From NCBI GenBank assembly GCA_024291935.2, contig CM044315.1, positions 54,410,385 through 54,474,384 of the forward strand: a stretch of DNA of 64,000 nucleotides. The letters are read 5' to 3'. The translations under genes were made by a program, and so were the position numbers. The notes below the pieces were generated by a model. It was not told where the DNA came from, ran no database searches, and saw only the letters and a list, made by a program, of their open reading frames with translations. This DNA comes from Okapia johnstoni. Lineage: Eukaryota > Chordata > Mammalia > Artiodactyla > Giraffidae. Shown here one piece after another: positions 35,830 to 47,149 of this stretch (positions within the stretch are counted from its first letter, which is position 1; every line of letters starts with the position of its first letter).

Positions 35830-36040
35830 CAGACAGCCAAGGGTTCAATTTCTGGTTCAGTCTCTTATATACATATCTGAGTGAATTAGGGAATTTTTTA
35901 AATTAAAATGCAAATAAACTGCATTTTACTGCACCGTTATCAAAATTAATGGCAATATATGTGAAATAGATAACATTGTCTAAAATGTAGGTGCTAACTA
36001 AATGCTAGTTATTGTTATCATTATCATCACCATCATTATT
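35830..36040 (+). mobile_element. MIR SINE, diverged
   Basis: ggaaagtcagacagccaagggttcaatttctgg, then a weak centre, then aaatgtaggtgctaactaaatgctagttattg is the MIR end. Confidence 0.6.
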
Positions 36041-36102
36041 TTCAACTAACCCTATAGAATACCTAAAACTCAGATTCCACGACTGGGTGAAGTCCTCAAA
36101 GA

Positions 36103-36172
36103 CAGGTTGTTGTTATTCACTTGCTAAGTCCTGTCCAACTCTTTGCGACCCCATGGACTGCAGCACACCAGG
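36103..36172 (-). mobile_element. Extreme BovB 3' tail insertion (70 bp)
   Basis: Antisense tail (GTT)n followed by attcacttgctaag, gtccaactctttgcgacc, ccatggactgcagcacacc. A 9 bp direct repeat, cctcaaaga, at 36094-36102 and 36173-36181 flanks it exactly. It is one of the shortest BovB insertions in the window. Confidence 0.88.
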
Positions 36173-36338
36173 CCTCAAAGAGAGAGGCCATGGCTTATTT
36201 GTGTTCGTCATCATAGAGCCTGGTGTGGTTACCAGACTCAAATGGCTGTTCCATAAATATTAATAGAACCTTTTTCTGAAGTGAATATCAGGAATTCACT
36301 TGGCATTTTACAAAGATTACACAATGATAAAACATATG

Positions 36339-36559
36339 GCTACATGTGGGTGCATGCTCAGTCATGTCCAACACTTTGGGACCCCATAGACTACAGCCCA
36401 CCAGGCTCATCTGTCCATGAAATTTTCCAGGCAAGAATACTGAAGTGAGTTGCCATTTCCTCCTCCAGGGGATCTTCCTAACCCAGGGATGAACCTGTGT
36501 CCCCTATGTCTCCTGCATTAGCAGGTGGATTCTTTACCACTGAGCCACCTGGGAAGCCC
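36339..36559 (-). mobile_element. Bov-tA SINE
   Basis: Antisense copy from gcatgctcagtcatgtcc to gagccacctgggaagccc. Flanking repeat aaaacatatg at 36329-36338 and 36560-36569 (longer with one mismatch). Confidence 0.94.
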
Positions 36560-36569
36560 AAAACATATG

Positions 36570-38097
36570 ACTATATTCTTGGTTAAAAATATCACAAACA
36601 GAGAACAGTAATAAAAGGCCTAAGAAGATGACCAGCTTACTACTGCCAATTTTCAAAGCTAATACTGTGAAAATACACTCTCCTTATTACACCTCAGGAG
36701 GGCTTGAACTCATAATATTTTGATGTACCATTTCCCTGGGCAATAGTATGCATAAAAGCTGGTGGAGGGAAAGAAGATTCTACTGTTCTGGAACAGAGAA
36801 ACTGACCCAGATACAGAATGCTCCCTGGCTCACATAGCACATTTACAGTTCTATTAATATGATCTTTGCCCTCCATCAGTTCTTATTCAAGGTTGTTCCT
36901 GCCACTAACCACAGACTCCCTCTCATTTCGGCTCTAATAAATGTTCAAGCTGGTAAACTTAACAACTGACAAAAGCTGTAAAACTGAGCTTTAGAAATAC
37001 AGTTGAGAACCACATAATCAGAGATATTTCCCCAGATCACATAACCGAAATCTATATACCAGGACCCAAGAATACACTGTGGAATTCGATGGAGGAGGGA
37101 GCTTCAAGAGGCATTTGGTTACTTGTCATGTATTACATGTTTTCTGTTTAATTGCCATTGTAGGAGTGAATAATTTAACATATTACAAACTCAGTTGCAT
37201 GAAAAATATGGGCTCTTTATTTTCTATCTCTGAGCTTATCATGCTCTCAAATCCCCTATTTTACAGGGTAGTGGGAAAATTTAAGCTTACCAAGTCAAGT
37301 AACTCAGTCATGTCTACTTTAAATAATCACATTAACACAATATCTTCTGGTAATGCAGAGTCTGTCAAGGTTTCTGCCACATCCCCTTCTCTAAGACAAC
37401 ATAGCCCCTGTATACAAATATTATCTTAAGTGTGCTCATGGCAGAAGGAAGACAGATTCCTAAATCAAAGAGTTGTCCTTTGTTCTTTCCTTCAGAAACT
37501 TTTTGGCTTCCTTAAAAATGTTCCTTGCTCTTTATGATTACTCACTTCTCTCTAATATATGTTACTGAAATTTGTGACTGGTAAAACTGGGTTGTTTTCT
37601 TATCATGACTGGTAATCTCCATGTCCACTCTGACGACTTGGCTCATCCTGGCGTCATTCATACCACAAACTATTTAAAACCTTAGCTACATTCTCCAAAT
37701 GGCCCCTGCCCAAAGCAGGCTTTCTGGCTTTCTACTCTTAGCTATCTCTGTGTCATCTCCTCTAATTATTCAAGGACGTTCTGCATCCTTTCTATAGCAC
37801 AAAGGAGCCAAAGGAGATGTCTGGTACCAAGACTTCTCTCTACATAAATGTACCATACTATCACTCTCCTCAGCTCAGCACCCATACACACAACAAAAGT
37901 GTTGCTGGTGATTCTATTATGTAATACCTTCCCAGAAGCTCAAAGGAAAAAATTGGGACACAAATTCTTCTTACTTTAACTTCCACCGTAAATTGTACAT
38001 TTTCCGTTTACATATTTTGTTCCCACCTGTCAAGAATGACCAGGGTGGGACTGGGTAGGGCACAGATAGAAATGATTAACATCTGATCTTTACGAAT
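36570..38097. other. Unique sequence, no gene seen
   Basis: Includes a 116-codon open frame (37079-37429, plus). I recognise no domain, no signal peptide and no coding bias in it, and leave it as unassigned. Confidence 0.45.
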
Positions 38098-39290
38098 ATT
38101 GCATAGGCAACAAAAGCAAAAACAGACAAATGGGATTGCATCAAGCTAAAAAGCTTCTACACTGCAAAGGAAAGCATCAACAAAGTGAAGAGACAGCCTA
38201 TGGAACAGGAGAAAATACTTGTAAATGATATATCTGATAAGGGGTTAATGTCTAAAATATATAAGGAACTCTAACATCTCAATGAACGTGAACGTGAAAG
38301 TCGCTTAGTCGTGTCCAACTCTTTGAGAACCCATGGACTATACAGCCCACGGAATTCTCCAGGCTATAATACTGGAGTGGGTAGCCTTTCCCTTCTCCAG
38401 GGGATCTTCCCAACCCAGGGATTGAACCCAGGTCTCCCATATTGCAGGTGGATTCTTTACCAGCTGGGCCACAAATAGCAAGAAACAAATAAACCAATTT
38501 AAAAATTGCAAAAGACTTGAATAGACACTTCTCAAAAGAATACATACAAATGGTCAACAAATATATGAAAATATACTCAACATCATTAGCCATTAGGGAA
38601 ATGAAAAATTAAAACTACATGAGATACCAGAATGGCTGTTAACAAAAAGACAAGACAGAGACATGTTGGTGATGATGTGGAAAAAAGAGAATCCTTGTAC
38701 ATTGTTTGTGGGAACGTAAATTGGTATAGACACTCTGGAAAAGAGTATGGAGGTTTCTCAAAAAACTAAAAATAGACCTACTATATGACCCAACAGTTTC
38801 ACTCTTGGTATATAACTTAAAAAAACAAAAACACTAATTCAAAAATATACATTCATCCCATTGTTCACAGCAGCATTATTTACAGTTGCCAAGATACAGA
38901 AGTAACCTAAACATCCATCAAGAGATGATTGGATGTGGTGCATACCCCCCCCACACACACACAATGAAATACTACCTAGTCATAAAAAAACATGCATAGA
39001 CTTGGAGGACATTATGCTAAGAGAAATAAGTAAGACAGAGAAAGACAAATGCTGTATACCACTTATATGTGGAATCTAACAAATATAAAAAACTAGTAAA
39101 TATAACAAAAAAGCACCAGAATCTGAGGAGAGGGGAAGGACAGTAAGGGAGTGGGGAGGTACAAACTACTGAGTGTAACACAGGCTATAAGGATGCACTT
39201 TACAACATGGCAAACATCAATATTTGGTAATAACTGTAAATTGATTGCAATTTTTAAAACTGTATACAAGATAAAAAATATATTTAAAAA
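38098..39290 (+). mobile_element. L1 LINE 3' region, interrupted by Bov-tA
   Basis: Starts with gcataggcaacaaaagcaaaaacag, then gggattgcatcaagctaaaaagc, continues after the SINE with cttgaatagacacttctcaaaag, ggctgttaacaaaaagacaagac, cattgttcacagcagcattatttac, and reaches a 3' UTR. It is 5'-truncated, and reading frames are broken. Confidence 0.9.
38286..38474 (-). mobile_element. Bov-tA SINE within L1
   Basis: Antisense: gtgaaagtcgcttagtcgtg, accctatgg-type centre, ccaacccagggattgaaccc, ggtggattctttaccagctggg. The L1 text stops at ctcaatga and resumes at tagcaagaaac. No clean TSD. Confidence 0.92.
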
Positions 39291-39573
39291 TACATGAAGT
39301 AAGAAGTACTGGTGAGAATGTATAAAAAAGAGAATCCTTGTACACCAGTGATGGAAATGCAAATTGGTGTGAACATTATAGGAAACAATAGGGAGCTTCC
39401 TCAAAAAGTTAAAAATAGAGATAACCCACAATCTTACTCTTCAATATATATCTAAATGAAATGAAATTACCAATTTGAAAAGATAGCACTTCAATGTTCA
39501 TTGCAGCATTATTCATCACAGCCAAAAGATGGGAATAAAGCAAGTGTATGTCATGGCATATATATACATATAT

Positions 39574-40317
39574 ATTCAAAAAACTAAGGTCATGGCATCC
39601 AGTCCCATCACTTCAACATTCAAAAAACTAAGGTCATGGCATCCGGCCCCATCACTTCATGGCAAATAAATGGGGAAACAATGGAAAAGTGACAGACTTT
39701 ATTTTCTTGGGCTTCAAAATCACTGCAGATGGTGACTGCAGCCACAGAATTAAAAGACAGTTGTTCCTTGGAAGAAAAGCTATGACCAACATAGACAGCA
39801 TATTAGAAAGCAGAGATATCACTTTGCCGGCAAAGGTCTGTCTAGTCAAAGCCGTGGTTTTTCCAATAGTCATGTACAGATGTGAGAGTTGGACTATAAA
39901 GAGAGCTGAGTGCCAAAGAATTGATGCTTTTGAGCTGTGGTGTTGGAGAAGACTCTTGAGAGTTCCTTGGACGGTAAGATCAAACCAGTCAATTCTAAAG
40001 GAAATCAACTCTGAATTGATTTGATTGATGCTGAATCAATTAATGCTGAAGGATTGATGCTGAAGCTGAAGCTCCAATACTTTGGCCACTTGATGCGAAG
40101 AGCTGACTCATTTGAAAGACCTTGATGCTGGGAAAGATTGAAGGCCAGAGGAGAAGGGGCTAACAGAGGGTGAGATGGTTGGATGGTATCACTGACTCAA
40201 TGGACATGAGTTTGAGCAAGCTCCGGGAGATGGCGAAAGACAGGGAAGCCTGGCATGCTGCAATTTATGGGGTCGCAAAAAGTCGGACATGACTGAGCGA
40301 CTGAACAACAACAACAA

Positions 40318-40318
<1 letters not shown>
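39574..40318 (+). mobile_element. BovB LINE 3' fragment with 5' duplication
   Basis: Begins with two copies (period 44: 39574-39615 and 39618-39659) of the attcaaaaaactaaggtc block, then runs to the (CAA)n tail. A 121-codon frame (39659-40024) keeps [15 protein letters not shown] and [14 protein letters not shown] blocks. A local repeat, attgatgctgaa/attaatgctgaa, lies at 40023-40062. Confidence 0.92.

Positions 40319-40322
<4 letters not shown>

Positions 40323-40359
<37 letters not shown>
40323..40359 (+). repeat. (TG)n microsatellite
   Basis: About 18 uninterrupted TG dinucleotides directly after the BovB (CAA)n tail. Likely polymorphic. Confidence 0.97.
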
Positions 40360-40361
<2 letters not shown>

Positions 40362-40364
<3 letters not shown>

Positions 40365-40520
40365 AAAGTTGCTCAGTCTTTGGGTTGGGAAGATCCCCTG
40401 GAGACAGGAAAAGCTACCCACTCCAGTATTTTGGCCTGGAGAATTCCATGGACTGTATAGTCCATGTGGTCACAAAGAGTTGGACACGACTGAGACCCTG
40501 GTTCAATTCCTGGGTCAGGG
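40362..40520 (+). mobile_element. Bov-tA SINE, scrambled
   Basis: gtgaaagttgctcagtc (antisense 3' end type) is joined to ttgggttgggaagatccc and the sense body, which ends ggacacgactgaga. Then ccctggttcaattcctgggtc, the B-box region, reappears after the body. The normal order is broken. Confidence 0.8.
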
Positions 40521-41109
40521 AATCAATTATATATATCAATGGAATATTATTCAGCCATGACATAGAAGGAAACCCTGTCATTTGTGATAATATGGATGAA
40601 ACTTGAGGACATTATGCTAAGTGAAGTGTGTCAGAAAGAGAAAGACAAATACTGTGTGACCTCACTTATATGTGGAATCTAAAATAAAGTCAAACTCATA
40701 TAAGTAGAGTAAAACAGTTTCCTGGGAACTGGAGAGGTTGGGGCTGGGGTGGGCGGGGGAGGATGGTGGAATAGGGAGAGGTTGTTCAAAGGGTGCAGTT
40801 GTATAGGATGAATCAATTAGAGATCTAGGTAACAAACAGGCATGGTGACTGTACTTAATAACACTGTATAACACTGGAAATACACTAAAAATATATAGAA
40901 TCACTCATGGCATCACACCAAAAAGAAAACAAAAGGTAGCTATGTGAAAGAAAAGTTAGTTAGCTTGACTGTAATCATCATTTCATTATGTATATGTATA
41001 TCAAATCATCACACTGTATGTTTTAAACATATTTTTATTAAATTATGTAAGTTTTTTAAAATTTAATATATAAATTTTAAGAATATTTTTTAAAAAGAGC
41101 ATGAGATGG

Positions 41110-41513
41110 AATGGATACAAAAAGGATGTGTGTTTATTCAATGGAACACTATAGAACAATATCAATAACAATTTTAAACCACATGAAATAACATGGAAGA
41201 GACTCACAAACGAAATGTTGAAGAAGCCAGACACAAAAGAGACTATAGCTTAGCATATGCCTCTAAACAAAGAAAGAAAAAAAGCAGGCAAGGCTTTTGC
41301 ACTGGAATAAGTTAGTGGTTATACTTGATGGAGAGAGGGATAACCAATAGAAAGGAGACAAGGGGGCTTCTGAGGTACTAACACTTAAAGTTTTGTGTTT
41401 GAGGTACATCTAATTATATGGTGTACTTAGTTTGTGAAAATTCATTGAGCTGTGCACTTACGATACCTGCACTTTTCTGTATATATTGTATGTCAGTAAA
41501 TGTTTAAAATAAT
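41110..41513 (+). mobile_element. Old L1 3' end
   Basis: ccacatgaaataacatggaagagactc, gaagccagacacaaaagag and the terminus aaaattcattgagctgtgcacttacg, cttttctgtatatattg, gtcagtaaatgttt belong to an old L1 3' UTR. Confidence 0.8.
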
Positions 41514-41690
41514 TCTGCTACTTCTAGAAGGGTGCCTTTAAGCAAGCTGCATTCTCTTCTTAAGAAAAATTTCTCAATGTGAAAATAGGCTACTGTCTAC
41601 ACTCAAAATTTCTTGTGAGGATAAAATGAAATTAAATTATACAAATTGCCAAATACCTAGCAAGTGTACAACAGAATCCTCCCTCTAATT
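41514..41690 (+). mobile_element. MIR SINE, diverged
   Basis: gcctttaagcaagctgcattctc, gtgaggataaaatgaaattaaattatac, ccaaatacctagcaagtg in MIR order. Confidence 0.55.
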
Positions 41691-43203
41691 TTGAAAGGTA
41701 AATATCTCAGGAATGGTGATTCTTAAAGACATCATCAGTAACCTGGGACATTAATTAACATCTTAATCCAAATAAATTGACAGCCATTCACTCAGTGTAG
41801 TGAGCACTGGTAAAAACCGAAAGCTATGGCCAGATATGGCTAAAATACAGTTCCCGCCTTCAAGAAACATTCAGCATACTCATCAGCTTAAATCTTCTAT
41901 GTGGGAAAGTGATATGGGAGTAAGAAAAAAAAGAGTAGTAGAAAAGAAGAAAGTGCTATTTGGGAAGCTTTCAATCACAAATAGATTAAAACAACTTAAA
42001 ATAATAATAAATTATGTAATAAAGTGTTGTGTTAACTCAGCAGCTTAATGATTTCTTTGGGGACTCACCAAAGCCCTTTTTATATTTTAGTGTGTAATTC
42101 TCAATGTGTCTGTTTTGTCTTTGAGCCAGTCCTCTGCATTTCTATAAGAAAGCTGACATGGTTTCAGGTGTTGCATCTAGGCATGGTGAAGTCCAAGATA
42201 TCTTCCAAGAGGGAATAAGAAGGAAATATGACTATTGGGTAGCAACCAGTAGTCTTAGCTATAGGGTTCTGCAATGCTGAGGGCAAGGAGAAAAGTCACA
42301 GTTCAAATTTAGCCCTTTTCAATCATTGGAATTATTAGTAATGTTGTTCTTGTGAGGTGCTTCTGGTTGTAGGGTAACCTATCTTGAAAAAAAGTCTTTT
42401 TAATGTTAGCCTGTTACTGCCATCACTACCTGTTGCTTAGGAAAGGTTAGAGGAGGCCTAAGTCTAGTTTACTGTTCAGTTTTGTCTTTATAGCCCTGGT
42501 CTATGAAGGCAGATATGCTTCAGATTGTTGGTCACTTCTCTCAAACCTGAGTCCATACACATAATAATAAATAGGAAGAAACCATCTTTGAATGTAGTCA
42601 AACAGAGAGATGAAATTTCAGCCAAATACAGCACTACAAAATGTGCCTATGCTGCCTCAAGGCTAAGCTAAGCAATGGGATTTCCTTATTAACATTAGGC
42701 CTACAAAGTGATTTATTAAAATTACTGAAACAAGTTAAGAACTAGGAGGCGGAAACAACATAGTTAAAAGGATGCCAAGTACATCTCAAATACTCATGCA
42801 GTCAGTCACTCAAACTTCCTGCCTCCTGCACCTCATCTTAGCTGCCAACAATATCTCCAACAGCCATATGCATATACACTCAGTCATATTGCACAACACA
42901 AAGGGATTCCTTTTTGTTAGTAGTGTTTTTTTGTTGTGTTCTCTGACTCCCTCACTTAAACTTAGGGAAAAAAATCTAGAATCACCAGGTCTGAATTTCT
43001 GGATTTCTTCACCTCTACAACTGCATTAATCATATGAATGTGAATTTCATTTATTTCTTTTGCCCAGTCCACCTTCGAAGGGAGAAGAGAATGGGTTAGA
43101 AGCCACAACTCAGTTAGGAAAAGAAAAAATAAATATATAATAATGTATAAATTCTGTACTTAGTTGAAAATCTTATTCAAAAACAAGATAATGCCTTTAA
43201 TGA
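41691..43203. other. Unique sequence, no gene seen
   Basis: Perhaps a faint antisense L2 near 41780-41880. No credible coding sequence. Confidence 0.45.
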
Positions 43204-43577
43204 ATGGATGCTTTTGAACTGTGGTGTTGGAGAAGACTCTTGAGAGTCCCTTGGACTGCAAGGAGATCAAACCAGTCAATCCTAAAGGAAATCGGTCCTG
43301 AATATTCATCAGAAGGGCTGATGCTAAAGCTGAAATTCCAATATTTTGGCCACCTAATGCGAAGAACTGACTCATTGGAAAAGACCCTGATGCTGGGAAA
43401 GATTGAAGGCAGGAGGAGAAGAGGCTGACAGAGGATGAGATAGTTGGATAGCATCACTGACTTGATGGACATGAGTTTGAGCAAGCTCTGGGAGTTGGTG
43501 ATGGACAGGGTAGCCTAGTGTGCTGCAGTCCATAGGGTTGCAAAGAGTCAGACATGACTGAGCTACTGAACTGAAAG
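43204..43577 (+). mobile_element. BovB LINE 3' fragment
   Basis: The open part (43204-43428) starts at the [16 protein letters not shown] block and goes through [18 protein letters not shown]. The sequence ends gagctactgaactgaa. It has no RT active site. Confidence 0.94.
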
Positions 43578-43686
43578 GCAAATTCTGTAGATTTCTTTCC
43601 TTCTTTCTGGAGAAAGTTAGAAGCGGGCAGAGAAAATAGAGGATGGGGAAAATATGAAGTTATCTCCTATATGTAGAAACACTGGG

Positions 43687-43907
43687 GTACTTTCCTTGTG
43701 GCTCAGTGGTAAAGAATCCGCCTGTTAGTGCAGAAGTCGCGGGTTCAGTCCATGATGGGGGAGATCCCCTGGAGAAGGGAATGGTTACCCACTCCAGTAT
43801 TCTTGCCTGAAGAATCCAATGGACAGAGAAACCTGGCGGGCTACAGCCCATGGGGTTGCAAAGAGTCAGACACGACTTAACAGACTGAGCATGTACACGT
43901 GCACATG
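43687..43907 (+). mobile_element. Bov-tA SINE
   Basis: Head ctttccttgtggctcagtgg, B box gggttcagtccatg, standard body, end agactgagcatgtac. A 9 bp TSD, aacactggg, lies at 43678-43686 and 43908-43916. Confidence 0.93.
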
Positions 43908-43916
43908 AACACTGGG

Positions 43917-44509
43917 ACACCTGGCTCTAAAGCCATATTTCTATGTTAGTCACATTGTTCTTTGAATCAATGTTTCCATCTATTCTAACCAGATCATCTC
44001 CTACCTTACTTAACATTGTGTCTGTGATAAATGTGGGGAAGACAATTTTAATAGTACATATTAGGCTATTGTAGGAGAGGAATACTCTAAGTAGATCAGT
44101 CATTGCCTGCGAAATCCAAATCTTCTTCTAAGTTAAACTCTTCCACAACTAGATCATACTCTTTAGACATTCATGTTTTGAACTACAGAACTTTTTTCCA
44201 GTTATGAATGCCTGAAAAAAAATGACCCTAAGATAGCCAGTATATAACTGGCCACTGACATTTATGGCCTAACTGGAAAAGATGGACAAATCAGACAAAT
44301 TATTTTGTCAGTAACTTAAACAGAGCCAATAGAATCTGCTGATTGAAATAGAAAGGAAAAAACATATGAGGTGTAACTAGTCACATTAATGTAAAGATAC
44401 TAGAGTAAAACTACATGAGCTGTGCTTACTGAAGTCCTTAAAACCACACAAATAGAGAATCACCTTCCTGCTCCATTCTCTATGTGGCATGACTTTCTTT
44501 CCTAGTTTA
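43917..44509. other. Unique sequence, no gene seen
   Basis: Nothing recognisable. Confidence 0.45.
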
Positions 44510-44720
44510 TTCATTCATGCAAAAAGCGTATTTTGACAACTGCTATGTACTAAGCATAATGGTAAGCTCTGAAGATGTAATACTGACCATGACAAATGTG
44601 ATCACTGCTCTTACAGAACTTGCAGTACAGTGGTGAAAATACACACTGAATAGGAAGATGCACAGGAAGCTGTGAGAGTATTTAACAGGGACATTTAACC
44701 TAGATTTTTTAATAGTAAGG
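44510..44720 (-). mobile_element. L2 LINE 3' end
   Basis: tttattcattcatgcaaaaagcg, gctatgtactaagcataatggtaag, acagaacttgcagtacagtgg fit antisense L2. Confidence 0.65.
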
Positions 44721-44784
44721 GATCATCTATCTCCATGTTTCAAAATTCACATCGTTCAAGCCTTCACCGATAACCCCAGTTGGA

Positions 44785-44995
44785 AATAAACACACTCTCT
44801 TCTGAACCTATTGATCCCACTTCTATCATAGCACTTGCTTCATCCCATCCTAGCTTTTACTGTATTGTTTTCAGGTCTCATCCCTTACTGATCTCTAAAC
44901 TCTTTGAGGAAAGTAACAATGTCTCATTCATCTCTGTATTCCTCCAGCACCCAGAACAGTACTTTACATTCAGCAGGTTCTCAGAAATGAAGTTC
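44785..44995 (+). mobile_element. L2 LINE 3' end
   Basis: catagcacttgcttcatccc, ctaaactctttgaggaaagtaacaatgtctcattcatctctgtattcc, agcacccagaacagtactttac is sense L2, facing the preceding antisense copy. Confidence 0.75.
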
Positions 44996-45192
44996 AGAAA
45001 GCCGTCCAGTGTAGTGGTCTCTAAAGAAGTCATGAAACAAGGAAAATTTCTCTAGTGATAATTTTTTTTTCATTTTTATAGTTTATCTTTCTGTGGGAGT
45101 CATTGCCAAATCCATAGGCATTCAAGTAAAAGACAAACTATTTGCCTTGAGTCCCAAGAGAAAAATCAGTGATGCTTTAAACTATTGCCTAC

Positions 45193-45521
45193 TGAGACAA
45201 GGAGATCAAACCAGTCAATCCCAAAGGAAATCAACTCCAAATATTCTTTGGAAGTACTGATGCTAAAGCTGAAGCTTCAATACTCTGGCCACCTGCTGCG
45301 AAGAACTGACTCATTGGAAAATATCCTGATGCTGGAAAAGATGGAAGGCAAAAGGAGAAGGGGGCAGCAGAGGATGAGATTGTTAGATAGCATCACCAAC
45401 TCAATGAACATGAACTTGAACAAACTGGGATATAGTGAAGGACAGGAAAACCTGGTGTGCCGCAGTACATGCTTCAAAGAGTCGGACAAAACTTAAGTGA
45501 CTGAACAACAACAACAATTGA
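45193..45521 (+). mobile_element. BovB LINE 3' fragment
   Basis: From gagacaaggagatcaaacc to gactgaacaacaacaacaa. The frame at 45185-45496 holds a RRSNQSI-EIN block and TDSLENILMLEKMEGKRRRG. It is relatively diverged. Confidence 0.92.
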
Positions 45522-45804
45522 AAGAGTAAGGGAAGAGTTATGTTTCTAAATACATGAAGTCCAGAAGGAAAAGCTGATCCACAAAAGTGCCTCTGGTGCA
45601 AAAATGAATTGATTAGTATTATTGTGGTTGCAAGTAACAGAAACTAACTAAAACTGATCTGGAAATGCATCGTAAATGAGCTTGGAAATACTGTTGGTGC
45701 TCAGTATGGGCTCAAGGGAAATTGGAATCAGAAATTCAAATGCTATTAGGATTTATTCTCTGGCTTCTCTCAGCATACCAGTATCATTATTTCTTATATA
45801 CTTG

Positions 45805-45962
45805 CCTTTGCTCCTCAGATCCCATTTTAACTTGGGTTACATCTGCAAAGACCCTATTTCCAAATAAATTCACATCCCCAGGGTTATCAGGGTTATCTGG
45901 GGTTGGGAAGGGGTTATGACTTGAAAATATATTTGAGGAGGGCACAATTCAACCCACTACAT
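45805..45962 (-). mobile_element. MLT1-like MaLR LTR fragment
   Basis: cccattttaacttgggttacatctgcaaagaccctatttccaaataaattcacatcccc and gagggcacaattcaacccac are the antisense 5' part of a common MaLR-type LTR. It is non-coding. Confidence 0.6.
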
Positions 45963-46464
45963 GTACTTATGAAGATACAGGCTCATGTCTCAGTCCTGAG
46001 TCCAAATACTATTAAAATAAACTCACTGATTGTGGTATACATGCTTACCACTTGCTCAACCACATTTTAAGGGAATATGGCCACACTTAATCAACATAGT
46101 AATTCCTGCTAAAGTCATGTGGACAGTGGTTAGGAAAATCCCTAGAAATGGAAAAACAGGTAATAAATTCCATAGATATCCGCTTTCCAGAAGAAAGAAT
46201 AATCAAAGTACAAATCTATGTTAGCAAGTTTTATGGGAATAAGGACCCAATGTCTCAGCCAAAGAGCCCCCCTCAAAATATTTGCTGGACTGGTATCCTG
46301 TTTCTAGTGAAAGTCTCACAAAATTGATCAGGTTCCTAACTTTTTTTTAAATCTCTGATGTCCTTGGGTAAAAAATAGTAAGTAGCTCTGGCTACACTGT
46401 TGAGAACAAACAATGGAAAAAGGAAGGAAACAGAAAAGGAAAATAGTTTATCTTCTTGAAATAA
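45963..46464. other. Unassigned sequence
   Basis: No gene or clear repeat. Confidence 0.4.
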
Positions 46465-46905
46465 TCAAGACAAGAAATAATCAGAATGGTAATGGTAGAC
46501 TTGATGAGAAGTTATCAAATTCTGTATAATTTTAAAAGCAGAGATGACAAGATTTGCTAATGTGAAATGTGAAAGAGAAGAATCAAGGATGAGTCCAAGG
46601 TTTTTGACCTATGAAACCGGAAGTTTGGCATTGCCATTTACTAAGATGAGTCAGATTACAGTTGAAACTGATTTTGGAAACTGATTAGGGAGTGATGTTT
46701 TAGGCATGTTAGATTTGAGAAGCTAATCATACATTCAAGTAAAAATATGCTTAAAGCAGTTAGTCACAGATGGTCCAGGTTAAAGAAAGAGGGCAAGTTA
46801 GTTGGAAAGTTATCGGCTTAAAAGCTCACCAAGTCATCAGACCAGATGAGATCACAGAGGGATCAAACATAAAGAGAACAAAGAAGTGAGCCCTAGGGCA
46901 CTAAC
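46465..46905 (-). mobile_element. L2-like old repeat
   Basis: gaatcaaggatgagtccaaggtttttgacc, catttactaagatgagtcag, gatgttttaggcatgttagatttgag, gaccagatgagatcacagaggg occur in the order seen in a widespread old mammalian repeat. I place it near L2 with low certainty. Confidence 0.45.
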
Positions 46906-46909
46906 AATA

Positions 46910-47055
46910 GCCTTATTAATTGATTATTATTCCCATTTTACTCATAAGAAAACAAAGGCTCAAACATGGTAAATAACTCAACAAGATCACACAGTTAGTA
47001 AGCTAAAGAGCCAAGTATCAAACAAGGACTGCCTAAGACCATTATACCACATTCT
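46910..47055 (-). mobile_element. MIR SINE
   Basis: tattcccattttactcataagaaaac, aaaggctcaaacatggtaaataactc, gatcacacagttagtaagc is clear antisense MIR. Confidence 0.75.
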
Positions 47056-47149
47056 ATATGGTGGCAAAACAGCTCTAAAATCTGGCAATGAGAGTAGTAA
47101 TCTTAGTAATACATTCCCAAAGACTCTCTAGGTCACTACAACGCAACTA

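Larger units (their letters stand above)
39300..41090 (+). mobile_element. Second L1 LINE 3' region, interrupted
   Basis: Left part 39300-39573: tactggtgagaatgtataaaaaag, ggtgtgaacattataggaaac, ggtcattgcagcattattcatcac. Right part 40515-41090: caatggaatattattcagcc, cttatatgtggaatctaaaat and an AT-rich 3' UTR. BovB, (TG)n and Bov-tA sequence lie between, at the tatatata target. Confidence 0.85.

Noticed and set aside
37079..37429. 116-codon open frame
   Set aside because: No recognisable domain, no signal sequence, no neighbouring splice or promoter signals. Frames of this length occur by chance in 64 kb.
40289..40606. Frame with a valine/cysteine repeat (VCVCVC)
   Set aside because: It is the translation of the (TG)n microsatellite and flanking SINE.
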